From Martinezella tropici (GTDB taxonomy: Bacteria > Pseudomonadota > Alphaproteobacteria > Rhizobiales > Rhizobiaceae): a stretch of DNA of 64,000 nt. The notes under the pieces are model-generated. The model did not search any database. It was not told where the DNA came from and saw only the letters and a program-made list of their open reading frames with translations. The stretch covers positions 1 through 64,000 of the forward strand of contig NZ_VNIP01000006.1 of the NCBI RefSeq assembly GCF_008370325.1. Direction: 5' to 3'. Positions 26,066 through 35,303 of this stretch are shown here, one piece after another. How positions within the stretch are numbered: position 1 is the stretch's first letter; each line of letters starts with the position of its first letter. Position numbers and translations under genes: made by a program.

Positions 26066-26740
26066 ATGGCGGGTGAGGGAACAGGGCTCGTAATCTTCGA
26101 TTGCGATGGCGTGCTTGTCGATAGCGAGCCGCTGTCGGTCAGCGTGCTCATCCAGGCGATGCATGATGTCGGCGTCGAGATGAGCGAGGAGGATGTCTAC
26201 AGCCGCTTCCTCGGCAAGAGCCTGGCGACGCTCGTCGACACGATGCAGACGGAGTTCGATGTCTTCATCGACCAGGCATTTCTCGATCGCATCCGCAACG
26301 ATCTCTACGAGCGCTTCAAGCATGAGCTGAAGCCGATCGACGGCATTGCAGCGACGCTGGACGTGCTTCAGCTTCCGCGCTGCGTCGCCTCGTCGAGCCA
26401 GCTGGAGCGCATCCGTCTCTCGCTCGGCGTGACCGGCCTTCTCGACAGGCTGGAGCCGAATATCTTCAGTGCCAGCATGGTCAAACGCGGCAAGCCCGCA
26501 CCGGATCTCTTCCTTTATGCGGCGGAAAAAATGGGCGTGCCGCCGAAGCATTGCATTGTCGTCGAAGACAGCCCGGCGGGCATTACGGCGGCGCGCGCGG
26601 CCGGCATGACGGTCTTTGCCTTCACCGGTGGTTCGCATGCGCATTCACCGAGTTACCGGGCGGAATTGGAGCAGCTTTCGCCAGAAGTCGTGTTTGACGC
26701 GATGCCGGAATTGATACAACTTGTCCGCAACAAGACATAA
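26066..26740 (+). CDS. HAD-superfamily sugar phosphatase
   Basis: A 224-residue HAD subfamily IA hydrolase of the beta-phosphoglucomutase/DOG phosphatase type. Motif I is FDCDGVLVDSEP, with nucleophile and acid aspartates. Motif II is the serine/threonine in CVASSSQLE. Motif III is the lysine in KRGKPAPDLFLYAAEKMG. Motif IV is VVEDSPAGITAARAAGM. A cap domain lies between motifs I and II. It probably dephosphorylates a sugar or polyol phosphate linked to the polyol operon. The ATG at 26066 matches the family start. It is followed after 20 bp by the FGGY kinase gene. Confidence 0.87.
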   Translation: MAGEGTGLVIFDCDGVLVDSEPLSVSVLIQAMHDVGVEMSEEDVYSRFLGKSLATLVDTMQTEFDVFIDQAFLDRIRNDLYERFKHELKPIDGIAATLDVLQLPRCVASSSQLERIRLSLGVTGLLDRLEPNIFSASMVKRGKPAPDLFLYAAEKMGVPPKHCIVVEDSPAGITAARAAGMTVFAFTGGSHAHSPSYRAELEQLSPEVVFDAMPELIQLVRNKT

Positions 26741-26760
26741 GTGGTCGGGACCTCTTTTGC

Positions 26761-28344
26761 ATGCGTGATCACGTGGTTGCGGTCGATATCGGCACAAGTA
26801 GCGCACGCGCTGGTGTCTTCACGGCGAGCGGCTCGCTGCTGGGAAAAAGCGAACATCCGATCCTGATGAATCGCCCGCGTGAAAACCACGCCGAGCATGA
26901 TTCCGAAGATATATGGGCCGCCGTCTGTAGCGCGGTTCGCGCTGCGGTGAAGGCTGCCGGCGTCGATGCATCCGTCATTGGCGCGATCGGCTTCGATGCG
27001 ACCTGTTCGCTGGTCGTGCGTGATCGCGATGGCGGGCAGCTGACTGTCTCCACGGATGGGGAGAGGCGGTTCGACACCATCGTCTGGCTCGACCACCGCG
27101 CGCTTGCCGAGGCGGATTATTGCACGGCGACGAAGCACGAGGTTCTCGATTATTCCGGCGAGTTCATGTCGCCGGAAATGGAAATGCCCAAACTGATGTG
27201 GCTGAAGGAGAACCTGCCGGAAAGCTGGGCCGAGGCCGGCTACTTCTTCGATCTTGCGGATTTCATGACGTGGAAGGCGACGGGCTCGCTTGCCCGGTCG
27301 CGCTCGACCCTGGTGGCGAAATGGAACTATCTCGCCCATCGCGAGCCGGGCTGGCAGGCCGATTTTCTCAACGTGATCGGGCTTGGCGACCTGCGTGAAC
27401 GCGGTAGCCTGCCCGAAGAGAGCGTCGCCGTCGGCAAGAGCATCGGCACATTGACGGCGGAGGCGGCCGAGGCGCTAGGGCTCGATCGCGCCTGCCATGT
27501 CGGCGCGGGCATGATCGACGCCTATGCCGGCGCGCTCGGTGCGCTTGCCGCCCATGCCGGCGATACCGGCATGCTGGAGCATCAGCTGGCGCTGATTGCC
27601 GGAACCTCGAGCTGCGTCGTTTCCTTTGCGCGCGAGCGCAAGCGCAGCACCGGCATGTGGGGGCCCTATTACGAGGCCGTCTTCCCCGGCATGTGGCTTG
27701 TCGAGGCCGGACAGTCGGCAACGGGCGCGCTGCTCGATCATATCGTCAGCATGCATGCGGCCGGCGGGCCTCCGACGGCGGCGCTGCATGACCGCATCGT
27801 GCGGCGGATCGCCGAGCTGCGGCTGGAGGAGGGCGATTCGCTCGGCGGACGCATCCATGTGCTGCCCGATTTTCACGGCAATCGCTCGCCGCTTGCCGAT
27901 CCGCATGCATTGGGCGTCATCAGCGGCATGACGCTGGACGCCTCCTTTGACGGTCTCTGCCGGCTTTACTGGCGTACCAGCGTCGGTATTGCGCTCGGCA
28001 TCCGTCATATCCTGGAACGGATGCGGGACTACGGCTATGTGCCCGACACGCTGCATGTGGCCGGCGGCCACGTGAAGAATTCGCTGCTCATGGAGCTCTA
28101 TTCCGACGTGACGGGCTGCAAGGTTGTAATCCCGAAAATGAACGAGACGGTGCTTCTGGGCACGGCGATCGCCGCTTCCGTCTCCTGCCGCCTGCATGAA
28201 AGCCTGGGTGCTGCCGGCACTGCGATGTATCCGGGCGGTCACGAGCGGCTCCCGAATGCCGAAAAGAAGGCATTCTACGACCGCGATTACCGACGCTTCC
28301 TCGCCATGTACCGCCACCGCGCGGAACTGGACGCCATGGAATAG
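26761..28344 (+). CDS. FGGY-family carbohydrate kinase (ribulokinase-like)
   Basis: A 527-residue FGGY kinase. The N-terminal phosphate loop is VAVDIGTSSARAGVF, and the sugar-binding part is DATCSLVV and DTIVWLDHRA. The second domain contains AGTSSCVVSF and the C-terminal ATP motif LHVAGGHVKNSLLMEL, a variant of the GG-x(2)-S/N pattern. Size and motifs are closest to D-ribulokinase/L-ribulokinase-like proteins. It likely phosphorylates the ketose made from a pentitol taken up by the Smo system; the exact substrate is open. It is co-transcribed with the HAD gene and convergent with the RpiR regulator (7-bp gap). Confidence 0.87.
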   Translation: MRDHVVAVDIGTSSARAGVFTASGSLLGKSEHPILMNRPRENHAEHDSEDIWAAVCSAVRAAVKAAGVDASVIGAIGFDATCSLVVRDRDGGQLTVSTDGERRFDTIVWLDHRALAEADYCTATKHEVLDYSGEFMSPEMEMPKLMWLKENLPESWAEAGYFFDLADFMTWKATGSLARSRSTLVAKWNYLAHREPGWQADFLNVIGLGDLRERGSLPEESVAVGKSIGTLTAEAAEALGLDRACHVGAGMIDAYAGALGALAAHAGDTGMLEHQLALIAGTSSCVVSFARERKRSTGMWGPYYEAVFPGMWLVEAGQSATGALLDHIVSMHAAGGPPTAALHDRIVRRIAELRLEEGDSLGGRIHVLPDFHGNRSPLADPHALGVISGMTLDASFDGLCRLYWRTSVGIALGIRHILERMRDYGYVPDTLHVAGGHVKNSLLMELYSDVTGCKVVIPKMNETVLLGTAIAASVSCRLHESLGAAGTAMYPGGHERLPNAEKKAFYDRDYRRFLAMYRHRAELDAME

Positions 28345-28350
28345 GGTGGC

Positions 28351-29202
28351 TTACCGGAGCGGCGCGTAGGCAAACATGCCCTGAAGCTCTTCTATGCGGC
28401 GAGTTCTGTTTTCCGCGGTCTCGCCAGCCGCCTGAATGACGGCGACGGCCAGATATTCAAGCAGCGACATTATGGCCGCGAGATTTTCGCGGCTATTGGC
28501 CCGCTGCGGCGGCAGGGACAGCGTGATATTTGCGAATTCATGCGCCCATTCGGTAAACTGGCCTGTTACCAGCAGTACCTTATATCCGGACCGGCGCGCG
28601 GAGCGGGCCAGCAGGCGAGACGAAACGAAGCGCGGTGAATCGATGATGACAAGCAATCCATCTGCGGATCGCTCGCCGAACAGTTCGATATAGCTGCCAT
28701 TGGCTCCGTCGAGAAACAGGACCTGATCGCGGGCAAAGGTCAGACGGTCGCAGAAATGGCGCCCAACCCCGGCAAGGCTGGGATGGGCGGCGACGAAGAC
28801 ATTGTCGGAGGACAGGATGGTCGTGGTCGCCTCCTGCCACTGCGGCTGGCCGGCGAGATTGTAGATATGCTGCAGCATTTCGACCTGCTCGGCGATCTGG
28901 GTCGCAAGCGGACGGCCTTCGTTGGCGTCTTTCTGGAGCTGCTCGAGAATGTTAGGCAATTGTGACGTAAGCGTGGGTGCATTTTCTTTGAGATGCACCT
29001 TGATCCCATCCAGGCCGTGATAACCGAGCGATCGCAGGAACCGCCCTACCGTCATTGGGCTGAGCTCCAGCCTGTCGGCGACCGAGGAGGCCGTCTCGAA
29101 CGGTAGTTCATTTAGATGCTCTGAGAAATACTTAGCAATTCTTCGCTCGGCCGGTGTGCCGATCTTGATATATTGTCTAAGTTTCTGGCTAAGGTCTTCC
29201 AA
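28351..29202 (-). CDS. MurR/RpiR family transcriptional regulator
   Basis: A 283-residue regulator. An N-terminal HTH_6 domain (about 1-77) has ERRIAKYFSEHLNELPF and LELSPMTVGRFLRSLGY. A C-terminal SIS sugar-phosphate-binding domain (about 125-255) contains FVAAHPSLAGVGRHF and VIIDSPRFVSSRLL. Such proteins sense phosphorylated sugars. It faces the polyol block tail-to-tail and may regulate it from a distance, or control its own AT-rich promoter region. No operon partner is seen upstream. Confidence 0.88.
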   Translation of the reverse strand: MEDLSQKLRQYIKIGTPAERRIAKYFSEHLNELPFETASSVADRLELSPMTVGRFLRSLGYHGLDGIKVHLKENAPTLTSQLPNILEQLQKDANEGRPLATQIAEQVEMLQHIYNLAGQPQWQEATTTILSSDNVFVAAHPSLAGVGRHFCDRLTFARDQVLFLDGANGSYIELFGERSADGLLVIIDSPRFVSSRLLARSARRSGYKVLLVTGQFTEWAHEFANITLSLPPQRANSRENLAAIMSLLEYLAVAVIQAAGETAENRTRRIEELQGMFAYAPLR

Positions 29203-29458
29203 TTTTTTACGCCTCGTCGATGGTCTTTCCGATGTTCGGTTGCGCCATAGCCTGGTTCAATCGCTCATTCAAATCTAATCGAGCGGCTGGTCTTGTTTCG
29301 ATTGTTGTTCATAATGTGGCGAACAGAATATATTAGTGTAAAATATATTACAATAATTCAAATTTTTAATTGAACGTATTTCATACACCGACGCGAGATA
29401 TTGATATCGGTGCAACCATTTCCTAGCTGTCCATCTGCCATCAAAAGAGGTCGACCGA
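29203..29458. promoter_or_regulatory. AT-rich divergent promoter region (rpiR-like / cysZ-like)
   Basis: 256 bp between divergent genes, with a strongly AT-rich core at about 29310-29380. This core includes AATATATT repeated in inverted form and TTCAA/TTGAA arms around AATTTTTAA. These are plausible -10 elements and operators for the RpiR-type regulator. No gene is seen. Confidence 0.4.
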
Positions 29459-30181
29459 ATGATTGTTCTTGCTGCGCGTCTTTCCCTTACCAATCTCTTT
29501 GCGCCGGAGACGCGCAAGGTTTTCTGGAAGGTTCTGGGCCTGACTTTGCTGGCGCTGGTCGCGCTATGGTTTGCACTGCGCGGCGTGTTCAATTCCTTCA
29601 TCCTGCCCTGGCTGCAGGGCTTCATGCCATCGACGGCGGACTGGACGGGCTGGCTTACGCTCTTTCTTGCCATTTTCGCGGGGATTGCTTTGGCACTGGC
29701 GATGGCGCTCCTGATCTCGCCGGTGACGGCATTGATCGCCGGCCTCTTTCTCGACGATGTCGCTGAAGTTGTCGAAAGGCGCGACTATCCCGGCGATGCG
29801 CCAGGAACGGCGATGCCGATTGCAGCTGCAATGAAGAGCTCCGTGCGGTTTCTCGGCGTTGTCATCGTCGGCAACATCGTGGCGCTGTTTCTGCTGTTCA
29901 TTCCGGGCGTCAACCTCGTCGCCTTCTTCCTGGTGAACGGCTATCTGCTTGGCCGCGAGTTTTTCGAATTCGCCGCCATGCGCTTTCGTTCGCCGGACGA
30001 GGCGCGGGAATTCCGCGTCAAGCATGCCTTCACGGTCTTCCTCGCCGGCCTGGTGATCGCGGCCTTTCTGGCGATCCCGTTTCTCAACCTGCTGACGCCG
30101 CTGTTTGCCGCAGGCATGATGGTGCATCTGCACAAGCTGATCTCACACAGTGAGACAGGCCTGCGGTCAAGACAGGCTTAG
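29459..30181 (+). CDS. CysZ-like EI24-domain membrane protein
   Basis: A 240-residue inner-membrane protein of the EI24/CysZ family, with about four to five hydrophobic segments (residues about 26-48, 64-98, 130-158, 195-225). Conserved features are LISPVTALIAGLFLDDVAEVVE and NGYLLGREFFEFAAMR, the latter a family hallmark. CysZ transports sulfate in enterobacteria; for rhizobial homologues the substrate is not confirmed. The gene is convergent with and overlaps nth by four bases at the stop codons. Confidence 0.8.
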   Translation: MIVLAARLSLTNLFAPETRKVFWKVLGLTLLALVALWFALRGVFNSFILPWLQGFMPSTADWTGWLTLFLAIFAGIALALAMALLISPVTALIAGLFLDDVAEVVERRDYPGDAPGTAMPIAAAMKSSVRFLGVVIVGNIVALFLLFIPGVNLVAFFLVNGYLLGREFFEFAAMRFRSPDEAREFRVKHAFTVFLAGLVIAAFLAIPFLNLLTPLFAAGMMVHLHKLISHSETGLRSRQA

Positions 30182-30957
30182 CCTGCAGCTTCCGCACCGA
30201 TAACCTGGGGCGGCAGTTCGACCAGAGGGGCGGGGATGTCAAAGGTCTTTTCCGGCGAGCGACAGAGGTCGGCAATGACGCAGCGTTCGCATTCCGGCTT
30301 GCGCGCCTTGCAGCAATAGCGGCCATGCAGGATTAGCCAATGATGCGCATGGTAGAGATATTGATCGGGAATGATCTTCATCAGCCTTTGCTCGACTTCA
30401 TCCGGCGTCTTGCCAGGCGCCAGCAGCAGCCGGTTGGCGATGCGGAAGATATGGGTGTCGACGGCCATCGTCGCCTGGCCGAAAGCCATGGAGAGCACGA
30501 CATTCGCGGTCTTGCGGCCGACGCCCGGCAAGGTCATCAGCTCCTCGCGCGTTCGTGGCACTTCACCGCCGAAATTCGTGATCAGCTTTTCAGACAGGGC
30601 GACGACGTTCTTCGCCTTGTTGCGGTAAAGGCCGATCGTCTTGATGTATTCGCGGATGCGCTCCTCGCCGAGGTCGAGCATTTTCTGCGGGGTATCGGCG
30701 GCCGCGAAGAGGGCGCGCGTCGCCTTGTTGACGCCGGCATCGGTCGCTTGTGCCGATAGCGCCACGGCGACGACAAGGGTGAAAGGATTGACGTGCTCCA
30801 GCTCGCCCTTCGGCTCCGGTCGCTGGATGGAGAAGCGGCGGAAGATCTCTTCCAGGTCTGCCTTGGAATAGATGCTCTTTCCGGTCGGCTTGCGGCCTGC
30901 GGTCGTATTTGACTTTTTCGCGGTTTGAGCGCTGGATTTGATCTTGGGATTTGCCAT
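30178..30957 (-). CDS. nth: Endonuclease III
   Basis: A 259-residue bifunctional DNA glycosylase/AP lyase for oxidised pyrimidines. The helix-hairpin-helix is LPGVGRKTANVVL, carrying the catalytic lysine of the K-T-A motif. The catalytic aspartate is in VDTHIFRIANR. The C-terminal iron-sulfur loop has the exact spacing C-x6-C-x2-C-x5-C (CKARKPECERCVIADLC). A basic N-terminal extension of about 35 residues is typical of rhizobia. The ATG at 30957 is preferred to 31017, which lies inside the divergent gene. Confidence 0.95.
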   Translation of the reverse strand: MANPKIKSSAQTAKKSNTTAGRKPTGKSIYSKADLEEIFRRFSIQRPEPKGELEHVNPFTLVVAVALSAQATDAGVNKATRALFAAADTPQKMLDLGEERIREYIKTIGLYRNKAKNVVALSEKLITNFGGEVPRTREELMTLPGVGRKTANVVLSMAFGQATMAVDTHIFRIANRLLLAPGKTPDEVEQRLMKIIPDQYLYHAHHWLILHGRYCCKARKPECERCVIADLCRSPEKTFDIPAPLVELPPQVIGAEAAG

Positions 30958-31483
30958 GAACGACCTATACTCAACTCCTATGATGGAGCGCAACGCCGAT
31001 ACCGCGGCAGACGGCAACAGGCCAGTCTTCGCTGCCGAATTGTTCCCTCATCGCTCGCTGGGGCGAAAGGGGTTCAGGGTCATGCTGGCCTTGGCGGGTG
31101 GCTTCTGTCTCGTCTACAGCATCCTGTTCATCATCCGTGGGGCATGGCCGATCGGCATCTTCTTCGGCGCCGATCTCTTCCTGCTCTATGGTGCCTTCTG
31201 GCTGAATTACCGTTCGGGCCGCGTGCGCGAAGAGGTCACCGTGTCGCGCACCAATGTATCCATCCGCAAGTTCTCGCCGACGGGGCGGATGGTGGAGCAT
31301 GATTTCAATCCGTTCTGGACGCGTTTCCTCGTTCGCCGCCATCGCGAGATCGGCGTCGTGTCCATGCATGTCCGCGACAGGAGCCACGACACCGATGTCG
31401 GCTCCTTCCTCAATCCGGAGGATCGCGAGAGCTTCGCCAAGGCTTTCAAGCGGGCATTGGCGACCGTGACGCAGAGACTATGA
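30956..31483 (+). CDS. DUF2244 membrane protein
   Basis: A DUF2244 protein of up to 175 residues. Two hydrophobic segments at about residues 42-62 and 66-84 (FRVMLALAGGFCLVYSILFI and PIGIFFGADLFLLYGAFWL) precede a cytoplasmic domain with the pattern VSRTNVSIRKFSP and FNPFWTRFLVRRH. Function is unknown. The start is uncertain: ATGs at 30956, 30980 and 30983 are in frame and none has a clear Shine-Dalgarno. The gene is divergent from nth, with the two 5' ends practically touching. Confidence 0.8.
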   Translation: MNDLYSTPMMERNADTAADGNRPVFAAELFPHRSLGRKGFRVMLALAGGFCLVYSILFIIRGAWPIGIFFGADLFLLYGAFWLNYRSGRVREEVTVSRTNVSIRKFSPTGRMVEHDFNPFWTRFLVRRHREIGVVSMHVRDRSHDTDVGSFLNPEDRESFAKAFKRALATVTQRL

Positions 31484-31595
31484 ACCGATCGTTCGAGACA
31501 CGCCGTATCACATTTTCGCAGAGAGGCCACTTGCGCAAGAAACGGGTGGTTTTAGCCCGCTTGCCGTGGTTTTCTCCTTTCCAAGGAGAAAGATC

Positions 31596-32468
31596 ATGAA
31601 TGCGATTGCACAGCTGAAGAAAGACATCACCCCGGAAGGCCAGGATTACGACACCGTGCGGGAGGTCATCGAGCTCATCACCGAGGAATATCGCGACCAG
31701 CCGTCGCTGGAGATGCTGGCTGAACGGCTCGGCCAATCGCCGACCCAACTGCAGAAGACGTTCACGCGCTGGGCCGGGCTGTCGCCGAAAGCGTTTCTTC
31801 AGGCCGTTACGCTCGATCATGCCAAGCGGCTTCTGCGCAAGGAGGATCTGCCGCTCCTGGAGACCTCTTTCGAGGTCGGCCTTTCCGGCCCGAGCCGGTT
31901 GCACGATCTTTTCGTCACGCATGAGGCGATGTCTCCCGGCGAATGGAAGGCGAGGGGCAGCGGCCTGGTGATGCGCTATGCGTTCCACATCTCCCCCTTC
32001 GGCCTCGCCTTGATCATGGTCACCGATCGCGGCCTTGCGGGCCTCGCCTTCAGCGATTCCGGCAATGAGAAGGCTTGTCTCGCCGACATGACCTGCCGCT
32101 GGCCGAATGCCGAGTTCATAGAGGACCCGCATGCGACGGCGCCCTATGCGGCCCGCATCTTCGAACGTTCGAACTGGTCGAGCGACGAGCCGTTGCGGGT
32201 CGTGCTGATCGGCTCGGATTTCCAGCTTCGCGTATGGGAAAGCCTGTTGAAGATCCCGATGGGCCGCGCCGTGACCTATTCCGACATCGCGAGGGATATC
32301 GGCCAGCCGACAGCGATGCGGGCGGTGGGCGCGGCCGTCGGCCGCAATCCGATCTCCTTCGTCGTGCCTTGCCATCGTGCGCTCGGGAAGAATGGGCAGC
32401 TTACGGGTTATCATTGGGGGCTGACGCGCAAGCGGGCGATACTGGGGTGGGAAGCGGGGGATGCTTGA
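31596..32468 (+). CDS. Ada-like regulator/methyltransferase fusion (no N-terminal Ada domain)
   Basis: A 290-residue protein joining an AraC-type HTH (about residues 20-115: LEMLAERLGQSPTQLQKTF, SPKAFLQAVTLDHAKRLL) to an O6-methylguanine-DNA methyltransferase domain. The latter has FQLRVWESLLKIPMGRAVTY and the active-site motif VPCHRALG, whose cysteine takes the methyl group. The N-terminal zinc/methylphosphotriester domain of Escherichia coli Ada is absent. It therefore repairs alkylated guanine directly and may also regulate genes. The ATG at 31596 follows AAGGAGAAAG. Confidence 0.92.
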   Translation: MNAIAQLKKDITPEGQDYDTVREVIELITEEYRDQPSLEMLAERLGQSPTQLQKTFTRWAGLSPKAFLQAVTLDHAKRLLRKEDLPLLETSFEVGLSGPSRLHDLFVTHEAMSPGEWKARGSGLVMRYAFHISPFGLALIMVTDRGLAGLAFSDSGNEKACLADMTCRWPNAEFIEDPHATAPYAARIFERSNWSSDEPLRVVLIGSDFQLRVWESLLKIPMGRAVTYSDIARDIGQPTAMRAVGAAVGRNPISFVVPCHRALGKNGQLTGYHWGLTRKRAILGWEAGDA

Positions 32469-32510
32469 GGGTTCGCCACAATAAACCTCTAGCTTGGTGA
32501 AAGTCCGCAC

Positions 32511-32694
32511 CCCCCTCTGTCCCTTTCGGGACATCTCCCCCACAAGGGGGGAGATTGGTAATCCGCAGCGGCCTCTCGCTTCAAAGTACATTGTATCTGT
32601 TGAAGTTGCAGCTGCTGAACATTCATTAGGGCGAGACACAAACTCCCAACGATCTCTCCCTTGTGGGGGAGATGTCACGAAGTGACAGAGGGGG
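32511..32694. repeat. Inverted-repeat intergenic element, copy 1
   Basis: The outer arms, CCCCCTCTGTCCC and the complementary GTGACAGAGGGGG, enclose inner arms of the type ATCTCCCCCACAAGGGG and its complement near 32653-32672. A less conserved central part of about 90 bp lies between. The same structure recurs at 35304, 45026 and 49935, all 180-187 bp long. It contains no gene. It behaves like a non-autonomous palindromic repeat inserted between genes; here it lies between the Ada-like gene and a convergent SorC regulator. Confidence 0.85.
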
Positions 32695-32728
32695 ACATCA
32701 GACTCTCCGCAAACGCGGATCCAATTGC

Positions 32729-33760
32729 TCACGCCGCCTTCGCCATAGCCATCTGCAGCAGCGCCTTGGCGGCACTTTCGTCCGTTATCAGCGTGTTGCA
32801 GCCGATGCGCTTGATGGTGGCGCTGATTGCCTGGGCGCGGTGGGCGCCGCCGGAGGAGATCACGATGTGCTTTGCCTTTTTCAACGTATCGAGATCAACG
32901 GACATGACGCGCTTGTTGATGGGGTGATCGACGGAATTGCCTTCGGCGTCGAGGAAATTGAACATGGTGTCGCAGACGCAGCCGGCTTCGATCAGCTCTT
33001 CCAGCTCGCGTTTCGAAATGAAGCCTTCCGACAGCGATGTCGAGTGCGGACCGATGTCGCCGCAGCTGACAATGGCGAGATCGAGGTCCTCCGCCAGCCT
33101 ATAGATGGCTTCGAGGCCGCATTTTTCGATGAGGTTGCGTTTGGTCTCGACGGAATCGACGAGCAGCGGCGCCAGGAACATGTAGCATTCAGCGCCGAGC
33201 TGGCTTGCCAGGCGCCATGTATAGTCGATCGGATTGGTCTGGTGCACGGCGACGATACCGCCGAGCAGGGAAACCACCTTGCAATTGTCGCGGCGAGGGG
33301 GGCGGAAGCTCGCGAGCGAAGCGGTCATCGTCCGACCCCAGCCGACGCCGATCGTATAATCGTCGGGGATGGCCTCCGTCAGGAATTGGCCGAGTGCCAG
33401 GCCGACGCTCTTTGCCTGTGCGTTCACATTGCCGCCGGCGGGCTCGGGAACGACGATCGCTTCGTCCAGCCCGTAGGTGCGCTCCAGCTTGATCGCCAGC
33501 TCGACGCAGTCGTCAATGCCTTCCGTGATCCAGATCTGCACCTCGGCGCGGCGCATAGCCTCGTCGAGCAAGCGGATGACGGTGGTGCGGCTGATGCCGA
33601 GCTGTTCGGCAACGTCCTTCTGCGTCAGGCCCTGATTGTAATAGAGCCAGGCGGCGCGAAGCCTCAGGGACGAAGTTTCCGAATAGGCGGTATGGGTTCC
33701 TCGTCTCAGTTTGGCCACAGGTCCTCCGGCAGGATTGTCGCATGCGCCGTTTAACGTCAT
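32729..33760 (-). CDS. SorC/DeoR-type sugar-responsive regulator
   Basis: A 343-residue SorC-family regulator. The N-terminal HTH lies at about 38-72 (YYNQGLTQKDVAEQLGISRT and TVIRLLDEAMRR). The effector-binding domain shows IGVGWGRTMTASLASF, VSLLGGIVAVHQ, IVSCGDIGP and NTLITDESAAKALL. The regulated genes are not obvious. The nearest candidate is the divergent transaldolase gene across a 459-bp gap, pointing to pentose-phosphate or pentitol metabolism. Confidence 0.88.
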   Translation of the reverse strand: MTLNGACDNPAGGPVAKLRRGTHTAYSETSSLRLRAAWLYYNQGLTQKDVAEQLGISRTTVIRLLDEAMRRAEVQIWITEGIDDCVELAIKLERTYGLDEAIVVPEPAGGNVNAQAKSVGLALGQFLTEAIPDDYTIGVGWGRTMTASLASFRPPRRDNCKVVSLLGGIVAVHQTNPIDYTWRLASQLGAECYMFLAPLLVDSVETKRNLIEKCGLEAIYRLAEDLDLAIVSCGDIGPHSTSLSEGFISKRELEELIEAGCVCDTMFNFLDAEGNSVDHPINKRVMSVDLDTLKKAKHIVISSGGAHRAQAISATIKRIGCNTLITDESAAKALLQMAMAKAA

Positions 33761-34219
33761 GATCCGCCCAGGATGCGAAATACTGTTATGGCGGATGACA
33801 GGAGCAGGCGAGATCGGCTCTTCCGCTATCGATATTCTATGACATGAAACTTATGTCAATCGAATTGCACAAATGTCCTTGACTTTTCCGTGCGAGATTG
33901 CTGATAGTCGGTGTTGAGGAATTCGGTCTTGTCCAATCGAGGAGGACAATGTGCAGATGCTGCTCCGAGCAAGTGCCAGGCCGGACAGGGAGCCATATAG
34001 GGCGCCCGGTGCCGGCGAAAAGCCTGTTTTTGGAAGGTTGCCTCCTCATCGCTCGGCCGTTCATCGGAAATGGAACTTTCGCGCTTTTTATCCCGTTACC
34101 GAAACATAGGAGAAGGAAGGCTGCATCCCTGACGCCTTCAAGTCCGTTCGACGGAAAGATCGGATCTGTTGCCCGACATCTCCCATCCAAATGGGCCTCA
34201 TTCAACAAGGATACCTGTT
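33761..34219. promoter_or_regulatory. Long divergent intergenic region before transaldolase
   Basis: 459 bp between the SorC gene and tal. No convincing gene is seen; the short ORFs have poor coding character and no ribosome binding site. The AT-rich stretch around 33830-33900, with TTATGTCAATCG and TTGACTTTTCCG, is the likely promoter area for both directions. AAGGA about 10 bases before the tal ATG is the probable ribosome binding site. Confidence 0.4.
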
Positions 34220-35185
34220 ATGACTTCCAAGCTTGATCAACTCCGCGCCATGACGACGGTCGTGGCCGATACCGGCGATATCGAGGCAGTCGCTCGCCTG
34301 AAGCCGGTCGATTGCACCACCAATCCGACCATCGTGCTGAAGGCGCTCGGCACGCCGATGTTCGCCGATGCGATCAAGGAAGCAGTCGCCTGGGGCAAGA
34401 AGCAGGGCGGCGCCTCCGAAGCCGTTGCCGCTGCCGTTGCCGACCGTCTGGCGATCTCCGTAGGTGCGGCGCTCTCCGGCCTCGTTCCCGGCCGCGTTTC
34501 GACCGAAGTCGATGCTGACCTGTCCTTCGATACGGAAGCCTCGCTCGCCAAGGCTCGCGCCATCATCGCAGCCTACAAGGAGCGCGGCATCGAGCGCGAC
34601 CGCATCCTGATCAAGCTTGCCTCCACCTGGGAAGGCATCCGCGCCGCCGAAGTGCTGCAGAAAGAAGGCATCGACTGCAATCTGACGCTGCTCTTCAGCA
34701 AGGCCCAGGCCATCGCCTGCGCCGACGCCAAGGCATTCCTGATCTCGCCCTTCGTCGGCCGCATCCTCGACTGGTACAAGAAGTCGACCGGCAAGGACTA
34801 CACGGCCGAGGAAGATCCGGGCGTCATCTCGGTGCGTGACATCTACCACTACTACAAGGCCAACGACATCAAGACGATCGTCATGGGCGCCTCCTTCCGC
34901 AATATCGGCGAAATCGAAGCCCTGGCCGGTTGCGACCGCCTGACGATCAGCCCGAACCTGCTCGACGAGCTTTCCAAGGACGAAGGCAAGCTGGAACGCA
35001 AGCTTTCGCCGGAGCCCAAGGGTTCGGTCGAAAAGATCGCCGTCGACGAGAAGACCTTCCGCTGGATGATGAACGAAGACGCAATGGCGACCGAAAAACT
35101 CTCCGAAGGCATCCGCGCCTTCGCCAAGGACCTGGTCGCGCTGCGCACCATGGTCAGCAAGGAGCTGCAGCTCGCTGCGGCTTGA
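34220..35185 (+). CDS. tal: Transaldolase
   Basis: A 321-residue TalB-type transaldolase of the non-oxidative pentose phosphate pathway. It moves dihydroxyacetone units between sedoheptulose 7-phosphate and glyceraldehyde 3-phosphate. The Schiff-base lysine falls exactly at residue 132 in [17 protein letters not shown], as in E. coli TalB. Other conserved parts are [14 protein letters not shown] near the N-terminus, [12 protein letters not shown] and [13 protein letters not shown]. The subunit is full length. A terminator-like hairpin follows. Confidence 0.96.
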   Translation: MTSKLDQLRAMTTVVADTGDIEAVARLKPVDCTTNPTIVLKALGTPMFADAIKEAVAWGKKQGGASEAVAAAVADRLAISVGAALSGLVPGRVSTEVDADLSFDTEASLAKARAIIAAYKERGIERDRILIKLASTWEGIRAAEVLQKEGIDCNLTLLFSKAQAIACADAKAFLISPFVGRILDWYKKSTGKDYTAEEDPGVISVRDIYHYYKANDIKTIVMGASFRNIGEIEALAGCDRLTISPNLLDELSKDEGKLERKLSPEPKGSVEKIAVDEKTFRWMMNEDAMATEKLSEGIRAFAKDLVALRTMVSKELQLAAA

Positions 35186-35223
35186 AGGTGAGATTGCACC
35201 TTCCTTTGAAGGCGCGCTGTTTG

Positions 35224-35258
35224 AGAGGGGTGTCGCAGGAATGCGGCGCCTCTTTTTT
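35224..35258 (+). terminator. Rho-independent terminator after tal
   Basis: A stem-loop formed by AGAGGGGTGTCGC and GCGGCGCCTCT around AGGAAT, with small mismatches, followed by TTTTTTG. It begins about 40 bp after the tal stop. Confidence 0.7.
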
Positions 35259-35303
35259 GTTTTGAGTGATAAGGTGGGACCTTGAATTTGTCGCACCTGA
35301 GCA

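Noticed and set aside
32511..32694. CRISPR array
   Set aside because: The repeated arms are an inverted pair within single elements; there are no regularly spaced direct repeats with unique spacers.
33898..34236. Small ORF in the gap before transaldolase
   Set aside because: Low coding quality, no ribosome binding site, and overlap with the tal start; treated as noncoding.
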